NCBI RefSeq assembly: GCF_014269185.2
Contig: NZ_JABWRZ020000001.1
Location: forward strand, 3,621,001-3,685,000
Reading direction: 5' to 3'
Length of the DNA stretch: 64,000 bases
Origin: Pseudomonas oryzicola
GTDB taxonomy: Bacteria > Pseudomonadota > Gammaproteobacteria > Pseudomonadales > Pseudomonadaceae
This document shows, in pieces, positions 7,089-15,421 of the stretch. The translations under genes were made by a program, and so were the position numbers. The notes below the pieces were generated by a model. That model was given only the letters and a program-made list of their open reading frames with translations. It was not told the origin of the DNA and ran no database searches. The first letter of the stretch is position 1; the number at the start of each line of letters is the position of its first letter.

Positions 7089-7796
7089 ATGTGCGGAAGG
7101 TACTCGATCTACGAGGCAATGGATGTTTACCTCAGGCAGCTGGCACTCGATCTGGTGGTGATCAATGGCTATGACCATGATCGGATCAACCGCTATAACG
7201 TCGCGCCATCAACACGGGTCGAGCTGATCCGGCAGAACGCTGCAGGGCTTCGGGTGGATCGAGTCAAATGGGGATGGGCACCCTTTTGGGCGAAGGGGAA
7301 GCGTCCCGACCCGATTAATGCGAGGGCCGAGACGGTGATGACAGGGAAATTCTTTAGGGCGCTATGGCCAGTAGGCCGCGCTCTCGCACCGGCTAACGGC
7401 TGGTTCGAGTGGATACCCGACCCAGCCGATCCGAAGCGGAAACAGCCCTATTACATAGCGGCTGCAGACGATGAGCCGCTGTTCTTCGCAGCACTGGCTG
7501 AAGTGCATGAAGGGATCGAGCCCGACGACCGCGACGGGTTTGTGATTATCACCGCCGCAGCCGACCAAGGCATGGTCGATATCCATGACCGCAAGCCACT
7601 TGTCCTAAGGCCCGAGCTGGCCAGGGAATGGATAGATCCAACTACAACAGCAGCGCGCGCCGAAGAGATCGCACAGCTGGGCTGCCGCCCAGCCGGCGAC
7701 TTCAAGTGGCATCCAGTGAGCAAGCTGGTTGGCAATGTGCGCAATCAGGGAGCAGAGCTCATCGAGCCTGTGCAGGTATCAGAACAGTTGCCCTAG
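7089..7796 (+). CDS. SRAP (YedK/HMCES-like) abasic-site protein
   Basis: A 235-residue protein. ATG 7089 is chosen over the GTG two codons upstream because it places the catalytic Cys at residue 2 (MCGRY), which must become N-terminal after Met removal, and because AGAGGTGA lies just upstream. Other family signatures are NVAPSTRVEL, WGWAPFWAK, NARAETV, RALAPANGWFEW and the His of WHPVSKLVGNVRN. SRAP proteins cross-link to abasic sites in single-stranded DNA and shield them. The gene is divergent from umuD and shares the LexA-type box region, fitting damage-induced expression. Its 3' end overlaps the convergent methylase gene by 18 bases. Confidence 0.92.
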   Translation: MCGRYSIYEAMDVYLRQLALDLVVINGYDHDRINRYNVAPSTRVELIRQNAAGLRVDRVKWGWAPFWAKGKRPDPINARAETVMTGKFFRALWPVGRALAPANGWFEWIPDPADPKRKQPYYIAAADDEPLFFAALAEVHEGIEPDDRDGFVIITAAADQGMVDIHDRKPLVLRPELAREWIDPTTTAARAEEIAQLGCRPAGDFKWHPVSKLVGNVRNQGAELIEPVQVSEQLP

Positions 7797-8573
7797 CGGG
7801 GCTGGGTCCCAATTCATGATAACCAGTTCCCCCGTCACATCGGCCTTGCCCTGACGCTGGTTCGTATTGCTGTAGCGGATATCCAGACACTCGAAGTGGA
7901 AGCCGTCAAAGGCACGCCGAATGTCTGGATGGTCGTTGATGCTGACCATCACCCTGCCCTTGCAGCGCCGCATGAAGTCCGCCATGCGCTCGTACTCCTC
8001 GAAGGGGAAATCCACGCCGTAGCCGGCGGTCTGCCAATAAGGCGGGTCCATGTAGAAGAACGTGTGTGCTCGATCGTAGCGCTCGGCGCAGGCGAGCCAG
8101 GACAGGTTCTCGACGTAGGTGCCGGCGAGTCGCTGCCACGCGGCGGATAGGTTTTCCTCGATACGCAACAGATTGATGGCCGGCCCGGTGGTCGCGGTAC
8201 CGAACGTCTGCCCGGTGACTTTGCCACCGAAAGCGTGCTGCTGCAGGTAGAAGAACCGGGCAGCACGTTGGATGTCCGTCAGCGTTTCGGGACGGGTCAT
8301 CTTCTGCCATTCGAAGATCTGACGGGAACTGAGCGCCCACTTGAACTGGCGCACGAACTCCTCCAAGTGGTTCTGCACAACGCGGTAAAGAATGACCAGG
8401 TCACCGTTGAGATCGTTCAGCACCTCCACCGGGGCGGGCTGGGGACGCATGAAGTACAACGCGGCTCCGCCGGCGAAGACTTCGACATAGCATTCATGAG
8501 GGGGGAATAGAGGGATCAAGCGGTCGGCCAGGCGGCGTTTGCCACCCATCCAGGGGATGATTGGAGAGGTCAT
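7779..8573 (-). CDS. D12-class DNA adenine N6-methyltransferase (Dam-like)
   Basis: A 264-residue protein with the class-alpha N6-adenine methylase layout: IIPWMGGKRRL at the N-terminus (AdoMet pocket), VEVFAGGAALYF at ~30-41 (motif I), NDLNGDLV and the catalytic DPPY at residues 176-179 (FYMDPPYWQ). E. coli Dam would suggest GATC, but the target is not readable from sequence. A second LexA-type box (8591-8606) sits 18 bases upstream of the start. The gene lies between the SOS genes and the lysis genes, and could methylate phage DNA after induction, protecting it from host nucleases or altering promoter use; this is inferred. Confidence 0.9.
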   Translation of the reverse strand: MTSPIIPWMGGKRRLADRLIPLFPPHECYVEVFAGGAALYFMRPQPAPVEVLNDLNGDLVILYRVVQNHLEEFVRQFKWALSSRQIFEWQKMTRPETLTDIQRAARFFYLQQHAFGGKVTGQTFGTATTGPAINLLRIEENLSAAWQRLAGTYVENLSWLACAERYDRAHTFFYMDPPYWQTAGYGVDFPFEEYERMADFMRRCKGRVMVSINDHPDIRRAFDGFHFECLDIRYSNTNQRQGKADVTGELVIMNWDPAPLGQLF

Positions 8574-8590
8574 AGGTATGCAAGTCTTTA

Positions 8591-8606
8591 CTGTATGGAT
8601 AAACAG
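8591..8606. promoter_or_regulatory. Second LexA-type SOS box, upstream of the adenine methylase
   Basis: CTGTATGGATAAACAG has the CTG-N10-CAG spacing and, in the 20-base frame, matches the LexA consensus at 15 positions. The outer triplets and the TAT/AAA-rich centre are kept; the two central GG bases deviate. It lies 18 bases upstream of the methylase ATG, as a repressing operator would. Confidence 0.7.
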
Positions 8607-8724
8607 GTGTTAGGCTCGCCGCGCTTTGTGCACAAGGCAGAGGCCACGGCTGGACTTGCAGGAAGGGTCTGCGGGTTCGGCGGGCCGGGCTGGATGTTGG
8701 CGCATCCACCCGGCTCGCCTCTTT

Positions 8725-9285
8725 TCACTTGGTGACTTCGCGGACGTAGGCCTGGCAGGCCTGCAGCGCAATCAGTCCCCGGTCGCCTTCATCGGTGATG
8801 GCGACAATTCGTTGAGCATGCGCTCGGTCAAGTTGGGCGCGTACGGCGCCATGTACCACGCCTCCGGAGCCGGCGGCTTCTCGCATCCCACGGTCACAAC
8901 CCTGGGCGGTAAGGGCTCCGGTGTCGACAAGGACTGACAGCCGCAAATCAGCGGTAGCAAGCCGGTCACGGAGACGAGCCTGAGCTTGTTGAGCATCGTT
9001 CATTTCCTTCCAGTGCGTGTTGTTCTGATCCTGCAGGCGAGCCTCCAGGGCGCGGCGCGCATCCTGCTGCTCTGCCAGTTGGTTGAGCGCAGCTGCAGCT
9101 GCCTCCTCACGTTCACGGCCGTGCAGGCGATCCTTTTCCGCCAGCTGCTTGCGGTGGTCGTCAGCCTGTTCGGCGAGCTGCTTCCCATAGGCGTTCGCCT
9201 GCCATACCCACGCTGCCCGGGCACCGATGGCGCAAGCGAGCGCCAAGGTCGCCACGGCGAACAGGCGACCGCCCCAGGCGATCAC
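8725..9285 (-). CDS. Rz-like i-spanin
   Basis: A 186-residue protein with an N-terminal membrane anchor (LFAVATLALACAIGARAAWVW) and a long Ala/Gln/Glu-rich periplasmic coiled coil, the layout of an inner-membrane spanin. Its start overlaps the endolysin stop by four bases (ATGA). A smaller lipoprotein gene (Rz1) is embedded in another frame. Together they would fuse inner and outer membranes at the last step of lysis. Confidence 0.85.
   Translation of the reverse strand: MIAWGGRLFAVATLALACAIGARAAWVWQANAYGKQLAEQADDHRKQLAEKDRLHGREREEAAAAALNQLAEQQDARRALEARLQDQNNTHWKEMNDAQQAQARLRDRLATADLRLSVLVDTGALTAQGCDRGMREAAGSGGVVHGAVRAQLDRAHAQRIVAITDEGDRGLIALQACQAYVREVTK
8772..8996 (-). CDS. Rz1-like o-spanin lipoprotein, embedded in Rz
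   Basis: A 74-residue product wholly inside the Rz-like gene in a different frame. It has a signal peptide ending in a lipobox (PLICGC, Cys about residue 20), and a Pro-rich mature part (STPEPLPPRVV), both typical of Rz1. The embedded arrangement matches lambda Rz/Rz1. It is expected in the outer membrane. Confidence 0.8.
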   Translation of the reverse strand: MLNKLRLVSVTGLLPLICGCQSLSTPEPLPPRVVTVGCEKPPAPEAWYMAPYAPNLTERMLNELSPSPMKATGD

Positions 9286-9833
9286 TGCAGCACCTCCAGG
9301 GCTCGCTTGTAGATGGCCATGCGATCATCCAGGCCGTTGGTACCGCCGTTGATCCGCTTCGTGATGGCCAGCATGTCGCCCTTGTCGGCCAGGCTGTTAA
9401 GCCCCTCCTTCTGCCAGAACCAGCCGGCCGACATCGATGCATAGACCGGATGCTCGAGCAGCTCCGGTGTATTGAGCAGACGGCTGTCACCGAACAGAGC
9501 CTCGCTGCAGGCTTCGTAGTTGAAGCGGCCTGTTACCTGGATGAGGCCACGACCTCGAAAGAACTGGCCATCTCCATCTGCGTCAGGCGTGTTGCCCAGA
9601 CGCTGGGCCAGACGCCCGGTGTCGTACTTCGACAGGTACCTGTCATTGCCAAGCTCACGCACGTATTGCAGCTGGCCCGACTCATGCCCTATCTGGGCGA
9701 GGAAGGCAGCCATACGCAGGCGTGTGATGATGGCGAACTTACCCATGGTGGCGTTGAGGCCGGGAACAAAAACGCCGGCTTTCGGGCCGGCGTTCGGGTA
9801 GATCTTGTGTAGCTGTTGTACTGAGATAGCCAT
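9282..9833 (-). CDS. Glycoside hydrolase 19-like endolysin
   Basis: A 183-residue protein of the chitinase-like GH19 endolysin family. The catalytic Glu region is FLAQIGHESGQLQYVREL near residue 50. Further family motifs are FRGRGLIQVTGRFNYEACS and SAGWFWQKEGLNSLADKGD, then ITKRINGGTNGLDDR. It cleaves peptidoglycan glycan strands. No signal peptide or SAR helix is seen, so a holin (gene at 31315-31662) is needed for export. Unusually, a strong GC hairpin followed by a T-run on the coding strand (9768-9792) lies inside its 5' coding region. Confidence 0.9.
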   Translation of the reverse strand: MAISVQQLHKIYPNAGPKAGVFVPGLNATMGKFAIITRLRMAAFLAQIGHESGQLQYVRELGNDRYLSKYDTGRLAQRLGNTPDADGDGQFFRGRGLIQVTGRFNYEACSEALFGDSRLLNTPELLEHPVYASMSAGWFWQKEGLNSLADKGDMLAITKRINGGTNGLDDRMAIYKRALEVLQ

Positions 9834-9869
9834 TCATTTCTCCGATTGCTGCCGCGTGCGGCTTTGGGA

Positions 9870-10913
9870 TTACAGCTGCTCGACCCTGAGCGGCTTGTCG
9901 TCTCTCTTCTTTTTGCCCGAGGCCTTGGCTTTGCCCTTCTTGCCGCCGTTGCATTCCACGGTGGTAGACCAGCCGCTAGCGGTGAATACCTGCTCGACGC
10001 TGTCCACCAGGTAGTCACCATCCAGGCCGACCTTGAAGCCTTGGGCGTTGATCGTGCATTCGGCAAACAGGTCAGTACGCCCGGCCATTTCCAGGCGCAC
10101 ACCGGCGGTGCTGCGGTTGAACGCGGCCAGGCGCGCCTTGGCGGCCTGCTCGGCGGCGGTCTTGTCGGGGTAGATATGGCGGTCGGTATGCACCGGGGGC
10201 AGGCCGTCGGGGGCCTCGTCGTTGTCCAGCTGGACCACCTGCAGCGCACCAGTCTTCTGATCTTGGTGCTGGGTCCGCACAGCCTTTTGCGCGCCGCGAT
10301 CCCCGAGGCGAAACTGGTAACGCTCGACGTCTGTTTTGTTGAGGGTTACGACCTGCAGGGCCTTGCCGCTGATGCTTTTCCCACCCTGCCGGGGGATGAC
10401 CAACAGCTTGCCCTCGGCCACTTTGGCGGTGCTGTCGTACTGCTTGGCCAGGCGCGTGACGAAGTTGAAGTCCGACTCGTTGCGCTGGTCGACGCGCTCG
10501 ATCTTGGTGGTTACCGGGCACACCGGTTCCCAACCGTTGCGCTTGGCCACATCGTTGACGATTTGCGACAGCGGCACGTTTTCCCAGCTGCCGCTACGCA
10601 CGGTCTTGCCGCTGCCGCGCATGTCGCTGGCCTTGCCGCGAATGGTCATGGTGTCCGGCGGGCCGGACAGCTGCACCTCGTCGACGGTAAAAGCGCCCAT
10701 GCGCTTGAGGGGCTGGCCTTCATAGCCCAGCAGCACCTCCACCCGACCGCCACGCCCAGGGAGCGCAACAGCCTGGTCACGGTCGTCAATGCGCAGCTCG
10801 AACTCGTCCGACTCCATGCCGGGCTTGTCCGATATCCGCAACAGCAACAGGCGGTCATTGATCAGCGCGGTAATGTCCTTGCCATCCGCGACGATACGGT
10901 ACGTCGGTTTCAT
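9870..10913 (-). CDS. P2 gpD-like tail hub protein (late control D)
   Basis: A 347-residue protein matching the phage late control D / gp27-like hub family: a KPTYRIVADGKDITALI start, EFELRIDDRD, the gpV-like MTIRGKASDMRGSGKT, and NDVAKRNGW in the second half. In P2-like tails gpD forms the trimeric hub under the spike. The C-terminal part is Lys/Gly-rich. It is encoded after the gpX homologue, as in P2. Confidence 0.88.
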   Translation of the reverse strand: MKPTYRIVADGKDITALINDRLLLLRISDKPGMESDEFELRIDDRDQAVALPGRGGRVEVLLGYEGQPLKRMGAFTVDEVQLSGPPDTMTIRGKASDMRGSGKTVRSGSWENVPLSQIVNDVAKRNGWEPVCPVTTKIERVDQRNESDFNFVTRLAKQYDSTAKVAEGKLLVIPRQGGKSISGKALQVVTLNKTDVERYQFRLGDRGAQKAVRTQHQDQKTGALQVVQLDNDEAPDGLPPVHTDRHIYPDKTAAEQAAKARLAAFNRSTAGVRLEMAGRTDLFAECTINAQGFKVGLDGDYLVDSVEQVFTASGWSTTVECNGGKKGKAKASGKKKRDDKPLRVEQL

Positions 10914-10934
10914 GCTTGCTCCAGAAATGAAAAA

Positions 10935-10949
10935 CCCGCACAGGGCGGG
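10935..10949 (-). terminator. Terminator-like hairpin between gpX and gpD genes
   Basis: CCCGC and GCGGG arms with a five-base loop, followed on the minus strand by GTTTTT. It lies in the short gap of a late operon, so it would act as an attenuator unless antiterminated. The 14-base palindrome at 10953-10966 is next to it. Confidence 0.5.
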
Positions 10950-10952
10950 GCT

Positions 10953-10966
10953 CGTTACGCGTAACG
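10953..10966. repeat. Palindrome CGTTACGCGTAACG, copy 1
   Basis: A perfect 14-base palindrome. A 16-base version occurs at 21497-21512, and near-copies at 12584-12597, 17078-17090 and 19910-19923. All are in the tail module. Function unknown. Confidence 0.6.
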
Positions 10967-10971
10967 CCGGG

Positions 10972-11181
10972 TTATCGGTCGAACAGCTGCAGCAGTTCCA
11001 CCGCCGGCGCCGACAGGTCGGGCAACTGGATCAGCAGGCCAGCGCGGTACGGCTGCACCTCCCTGGCCAAGTCCGGGTTGGCCTCCAGCACCGCCTCGAC
11101 GGTGCCATTGAGGTGCCCGTAATGGTGCTGGCAGATCACATCCAACAAATCCCCGCTAGACGTTCTGCAGATCGTTGCCAT
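10972..11181 (-). CDS. P2 gpX-like tail protein (LysM-type)
   Basis: A 69-residue protein with the gpX pattern: TSSGDLLDVICQHHYG, a LysM-like fold, then VEAVLEANPDLA and GLLIQLPDL. In P2-like phages it is required for tail assembly. It overlaps the start-proximal end of the downstream order: its 5' end overlaps the gpU gene 3' end by 26 bases. Confidence 0.85.
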   Translation of the reverse strand: MATICRTSSGDLLDVICQHHYGHLNGTVEAVLEANPDLAREVQPYRAGLLIQLPDLSAPAVELLQLFDR

Positions 11182-12001
11182 AGCTCACAAACTCCAGGGT
11201 GAACCCTTGTTTCCGGGGGATGCCACCTGCCAGCAGGTGGCCCTGTTCTTCCTCCACGCTCACCAGGCACCAGTCGCCCAGTACCTCGCCGTAGCCCGTG
11301 ACCAGCTTCAGCGCCTGCAGGTTGCGGCCGATGCTGCGCAGCACGGTCAGCTGCTTAATGCCGCCCTTGTGGTGCGGGAAGATCGCGCCCTTGAGCGTTA
11401 TCTTTTCCTCACCCAGGCCAACGGCTTGCTGCGCCACACTGCGGCGCAAGCGTTCCTGGCCGGCCCAGCGGAACGACGCCTGCCGGCGCAGTTCGTCAAA
11501 AGCGGCGGTGTCCAGGTTGAAGTAATACGGCTGTAGCTTGGGGTCGTGCGGCTGGATGATCAGCAGGTGGGGAAACGGCGCGACCGCCTCGGGCAGTGGC
11601 GTGGCCGAGCCCAGCAGCCCGCCCGAAGGTAGGATGTTGGCCAGCGACGGGCTAACCAGTCCCGCCACCCGCTTGGCCTCGGCCGTGACCTTGGCCGCCA
11701 TCGTCTTGAACGTGCCCAGGCGCTCCTGCACCTGGGTGGCGCCGGTGACGGCACGGCTATACATCGAAGCCACTTGCCCCACCTGGGACTGGGCCACGTT
11801 GATACTACGCACGATGCGCCCTAGCTTTTCCCCGGCCTCGTGTCCGACAAACGGGATGTTTTCCAGCTCGGATGCGGCGCCTGTGATGCTGCCGACAGCA
11901 CCATTGAGCGGTGACAGCATGCCATCCACCCCCTTGCGCCCAGCCTCCCCAGCTGAAACCAGCCCGGATAGGGACGATTCCAGCTGTTCCATGTAGGGCA
12001 T
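11156..12001 (-). CDS. P2 gpU-like tail protein with long N-terminal extension
   Basis: A 281-residue protein. The C-terminal ~130 residues follow P2 gpU: FRWAGQERLRRSVAQQAVG, EEKITLKGAIFPHHKGGI, LRSIGRNLQALKLVTGYGEVLGDWCLVSVEEEQ and FTLEFVSYG (quoted in parts). Residues 1-~140 are an extra Ala/Gly/Ser-rich helical segment not in P2 gpU, which is about 160 residues long. The start at 12001 follows AAGGAGG with five-base spacing. Known role of gpU: tail assembly after the tape measure. The extension may be an extra tail-tip or tape-like segment. Confidence 0.8.
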   Translation of the reverse strand: MPYMEQLESSLSGLVSAGEAGRKGVDGMLSPLNGAVGSITGAASELENIPFVGHEAGEKLGRIVRSINVAQSQVGQVASMYSRAVTGATQVQERLGTFKTMAAKVTAEAKRVAGLVSPSLANILPSGGLLGSATPLPEAVAPFPHLLIIQPHDPKLQPYYFNLDTAAFDELRRQASFRWAGQERLRRSVAQQAVGLGEEKITLKGAIFPHHKGGIKQLTVLRSIGRNLQALKLVTGYGEVLGDWCLVSVEEEQGHLLAGGIPRKQGFTLEFVSYGNDLQNV

Positions 12002-12010
12002 AGAGCCTCC

Positions 12011-14944
12011 TTAAACGTGTGGTTGATCGAACAACTGGGCCGACGCCATGCGCGCCTCCGCTTCGCGCTGCCAAGCCTCAAACAGGCGGCGCAGCGGCGA
12101 CTCAATTTCGCGCACCAGCTGCTCTGGCTCTTTCACATCCCCGAGTACCTCGACCTTGATCGACGGTGCGAACGTAAAGGCCTGGTCCACCTTCGGCGCC
12201 GGCGGCTTGAGCGGGGCCGCCTGGGCTGGCTTAGCCGGCTCGGGGAGCTTTGGTTCCGGCCCCTTTGCCTGGGTCGGCATGTCGCGCACCACACCACCCA
12301 ACGCATCCGGCCGGGGCGCCGGCTGGGTGGCCGCTTGGTGTGTCGGGACCTGGGCGGCTTTGGTCGGAGTTGTCGCCAGCACCAGAGGTGCCACCGGTGC
12401 TGCCGGGACCATCAGCGCGTGCGGTGCTGGCATGACCACCGGCCTAACCTGTGGCGGAACGGGGTCGGCCGCGCTGGCCTTGGGCTGGCTGCGCACGGAC
12501 TCGCCCATGGTGGGCTGCACCGGCGCCGGCTTGCCAGCCTCGAGCACGACCGGATTAACAGGCTTGTTCCCCTGCGGCTGCAGCGTTACGCGTAGCGCCT
12601 CGCCTGGTGCCGCCGGCACCGGCACCTTTTCTTCCGTCTCGGGCGCTTCTTCCCCAAACCAGCGCTTACCCAACCAACCGCCGATGGACTCGCCACCGAG
12701 GCCGCCCAGGGCCGCCCCGACGATGCCACCCACAGTAGTGCCAATGACCGGCACAATCGAACCAATCGCCGCACCTGCTGCTGCTCCCGCCATGGCCCCG
12801 GCCATGCCGCCCGCCACGCCACCGTAACCCTCGGCCTTCTCGTCTTGGGTTTCGGCATTCAGCGCTACGTCGAGCACGCCGGGCACCGCATCAATCAGCT
12901 TGCCCCCAGGCAGCTTGCCGGCAGCCTTGGTGATGCCGCGCACACCTCGCACCATGCGCCCCAGCCTGTTTGCCTCGGCAGCACCAGCGAGCGCCGTAAC
13001 GCCCGCCGTTGGCACATGCGCCTTGGCTGCGGACGGAACAGGCGAGCGCCGCGCATTGGTCGACGTACCAGCTCGACGCCGCCGTCGACGGCGTGCACGA
13101 CGGCTACCGGGCTCGGCAGGCCCAGAAGAGGCGACGCTACCGCCGACCCGTCCAATAGCGTCGGCATTGACTACAAACACGCGCTGCGGATCGCTGTCGG
13201 CGATTGGGGCGGGATCATTACTGGTCGTCGCTCCAAACACCTTGCCCAACGCACCCAAACCGGTATCGAGTACCTTGTTGCCTGTCTTGGGCAGTTTGAT
13301 GGGCGCCTGTGCAGCACGGCCGGCGAAACGCTCCAGGCCACGGCCGCGCGCGATGTTGACCACACCCTTGCCGATCTTGAACGCGCTAGACGCGGTCCGT
13401 AACGCCAGGATGGCCGCCACGGTACCAGCAATGCCCGTCACGACCGCCGGGAAGGTGTCCGACAGGGAGGTGATGCCACGGGCAACCGCTGTCAGCCCTT
13501 TGGCCGCCATGTCAGTCGCTGGGCGGATGGCATCGCCAATGCTGCGCATGGCGTCGTCAGCCGCTTGCACCGTCTCTGCCCATTGCTGGGCCGAGGTTTC
13601 GCGACGCTCGGCCAGGTTCTTGTCGAGGATGCCGCCGACCTTCTGCACGTTGGCAGAGTTGGCCTTCAGCTCCTCATACAATCCCCGGTTCTGCCCGTAG
13701 GCGGTCAGCGCCGCCTTGACCTGCATGTCGGCAAAGATATCGCCGGTACGCAGGGTCTTCTCCAAGGCGTCCAGTGCTGCCCTGGCCTTCTCCGGGTCGA
13801 CCTCCTTGTCGATCTGCGCCTTGGCCGCCTCGATCTTCTTGGCCTTGTCCGGGTCAGTCTTTTCAACGTACTTCATGGCCAAGGCCATGGACGCCTCAAT
13901 GACATTCATCCCCTTCTGCAGGCCGGTATTCAGCGAAGCCTGATAATCGATGCCAGCGTCTTTGTAGGCCTTGACCACGTCGCCGGAACCGATTTTCTCC
14001 ATCCAGTTCTTGAGGTTGTTGGCAGCCTCGTCAGAACCACCGGCGGTCTTCATCTGCACCTGCAGCATGGAGCCCAGCGAAGTCACCGCATCCAGCCCGG
14101 TGATGCCGCTCTTCTCCATGCCGGCCAGCAGTTGCGGGAACCACCGGGCCATATCGCTGGCCTCGAAGCTACCCGCCTGCCCTTGATAGGCGATCGCCTC
14201 CAGCGCCTGTTGCATGACCTTCGGATCGCTGATCTTGGCGTTCTGCTCGAGCGCCTGAATCATTGACGCCGTGTCGACGCCCGAGGCGCCTTGCCCGACG
14301 GCGAACTTGGCCGCCACCGGCGCGTAGGCCAGCGCTTTATCCAGCTCCATGCCGGCGCCGACCAACTGATTGACCAGGGCGGCCACGTCGTTGCGCGCCA
14401 TCCCGGTGTCAGCGGCCGTGCCAATTACCGTCCGGGTTAGCTGCTGTTCCTGGGGCTTGTTGACGATGTCAGCCTTGATCGCAATGTCGCGGATGATCGC
14501 CTGGTAATTCGCGCTGATCATCGTCGGCGCAGCGACAGCGGCCGTGGCAGCCACTGCCTTCCCTACGTTCGACTTGAGCGATTCCTTGCCCGCCTGCAGC
14601 TGCTGGTGTCCCTTCATCTGCAGACCGGTGGCACGAGCTTCGCGGCCAAGGCGCTCATACTCGCGCTTAAGGCGCCCGACTTCGACGCCCTGGTTGCGCA
14701 GCGCCTCAAGGTTGCCGTTCAGCTTGCGCAACAGCTTGTCGGCACCGGCAGCACCACTGTCGTGGGCGCGCTTCCATTCCTCACGCAGCTTGATGGTTTC
14801 GCCAATCGTGCTTTTTAGCACCTTGGCCCTGTTGCCCTTGGCCTCCAGTCTCTGGATGCCGTTTTCAACCGTTTTGAATGCGGCGCCTACCGATGAGGCG
14901 ACCGTGCCGCCGATCACCAGCGCTAACGCTAGTTTGTTCGCCAC
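12011..14944 (-). CDS. Tail tape measure protein (P2 gpT-like)
   Basis: A 977-residue protein, by far the largest of the tail module, with the expected long helical N-terminal region (residues 1-450) and several hydrophobic Gly/Ala-rich segments (around 480-520 and 700-760, e.g. GGVAGGMAGAMAGAAAGAAI). A Pro-rich low-complexity part follows at ~790-920. The phage-related minor tail protein pattern (NYQAIIRDIAIKADIV, GMARNDVAALVNQLVGAG) is clear. It sets tail length and probably takes part in DNA passage. It follows the gpE-type chaperone genes, as in P2. Confidence 0.92.
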   Translation of the reverse strand: MANKLALALVIGGTVASSVGAAFKTVENGIQRLEAKGNRAKVLKSTIGETIKLREEWKRAHDSGAAGADKLLRKLNGNLEALRNQGVEVGRLKREYERLGREARATGLQMKGHQQLQAGKESLKSNVGKAVAATAAVAAPTMISANYQAIIRDIAIKADIVNKPQEQQLTRTVIGTAADTGMARNDVAALVNQLVGAGMELDKALAYAPVAAKFAVGQGASGVDTASMIQALEQNAKISDPKVMQQALEAIAYQGQAGSFEASDMARWFPQLLAGMEKSGITGLDAVTSLGSMLQVQMKTAGGSDEAANNLKNWMEKIGSGDVVKAYKDAGIDYQASLNTGLQKGMNVIEASMALAMKYVEKTDPDKAKKIEAAKAQIDKEVDPEKARAALDALEKTLRTGDIFADMQVKAALTAYGQNRGLYEELKANSANVQKVGGILDKNLAERRETSAQQWAETVQAADDAMRSIGDAIRPATDMAAKGLTAVARGITSLSDTFPAVVTGIAGTVAAILALRTASSAFKIGKGVVNIARGRGLERFAGRAAQAPIKLPKTGNKVLDTGLGALGKVFGATTSNDPAPIADSDPQRVFVVNADAIGRVGGSVASSGPAEPGSRRARRRRRRRAGTSTNARRSPVPSAAKAHVPTAGVTALAGAAEANRLGRMVRGVRGITKAAGKLPGGKLIDAVPGVLDVALNAETQDEKAEGYGGVAGGMAGAMAGAAAGAAIGSIVPVIGTTVGGIVGAALGGLGGESIGGWLGKRWFGEEAPETEEKVPVPAAPGEALRVTLQPQGNKPVNPVVLEAGKPAPVQPTMGESVRSQPKASAADPVPPQVRPVVMPAPHALMVPAAPVAPLVLATTPTKAAQVPTHQAATQPAPRPDALGGVVRDMPTQAKGPEPKLPEPAKPAQAAPLKPPAPKVDQAFTFAPSIKVEVLGDVKEPEQLVREIESPLRRLFEAWQREAEARMASAQLFDQPHV

Positions 14945-14964
14945 CGGAGCCCCCTATGCAAAGC

Positions 14965-15066
14965 TCAATCTGTAAGCCACCAGACCACGTCGGCATAGGA
15001 CATGGTCATGATTTCCTCGGCCGAGAAATTCAGCTCGGCCGCCAGTCGCTTGGCGGCGGCCTTCAT
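14965..15066 (-). CDS. gpE'-like tail assembly chaperone part, overlapping-frame product
   Basis: From ATG 15066 the frame encodes 33 residues (KRLAAELNFSAEEIM, SYADVVWWLTD). The frame stays open upstream into the end of the gpE-like gene in the +1 (= -2) phase, reading IPFWCEKTNCNPQT before the Met. In P2-like and lambda-like phages a second chaperone is made by ribosomal frameshifting at this position just before the tape measure. Here no classical slippery heptamer for a -1 shift is obvious, so either a +1/-2 shift or separate initiation at 15066 is possible. Confidence 0.65.
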   Translation of the reverse strand: MKAAAKRLAAELNFSAEEIMTMSYADVVWWLTD

Positions 15067-15076
15067 CGTCTGAGGA

Positions 15077-15373
15077 TTACAGTTCGTCTTCTCGCACCAG
15101 AAAGGTATAACCGGACGAGATACGGTTGTAATCCTTGTAGGTCAGGCCCTCCAGGTCCTTGATACTGACCTCGGCCAGGGAGGCGAACAGGTTCAGTTCG
15201 CGTTGCTCGTCGTCGCCATCCGAGGTCTGGCTGGACAGGCGCATATCGCGCACGGTCGGCGCGCGCAGGGTGATTGTGTCCACCTTGATACCATTCATCT
15301 CGGCTGGCTTGGTCAGGGTGACGGTGACATTTTCGGCGGTCAGCTTGAGGTACTTCGGTGCTGGCTTGCTCAT
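15077..15373 (-). CDS. gpE-like tail assembly chaperone
   Basis: A 98-residue protein with the pattern of the phage tail assembly chaperone (gpE/gp41) family: KYLKLTAENVTVTLTKP, then VDTITLRAPTVRDMR, and a C-terminal half with FASLAEVSIKDLEGLTYKDYN. It binds the tape measure during tail assembly. It is placed between the tube and tape-measure genes and is followed by an overlapping-frame partner. Confidence 0.85.
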   Translation of the reverse strand: MSKPAPKYLKLTAENVTVTLTKPAEMNGIKVDTITLRAPTVRDMRLSSQTSDGDDEQRELNLFASLAEVSIKDLEGLTYKDYNRISSGYTFLVREDEL

Positions 15374-15421
15374 GACTCGGTGTCCTTGAATCTGAAAAGG
15401 ATGCGGAAAGGTTGCCGGGGA

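Noticed and set aside
9846..10964. 372-residue plus-strand frame
   Set aside because: Antisense shadow of the gpD-like gene with low-complexity composition.
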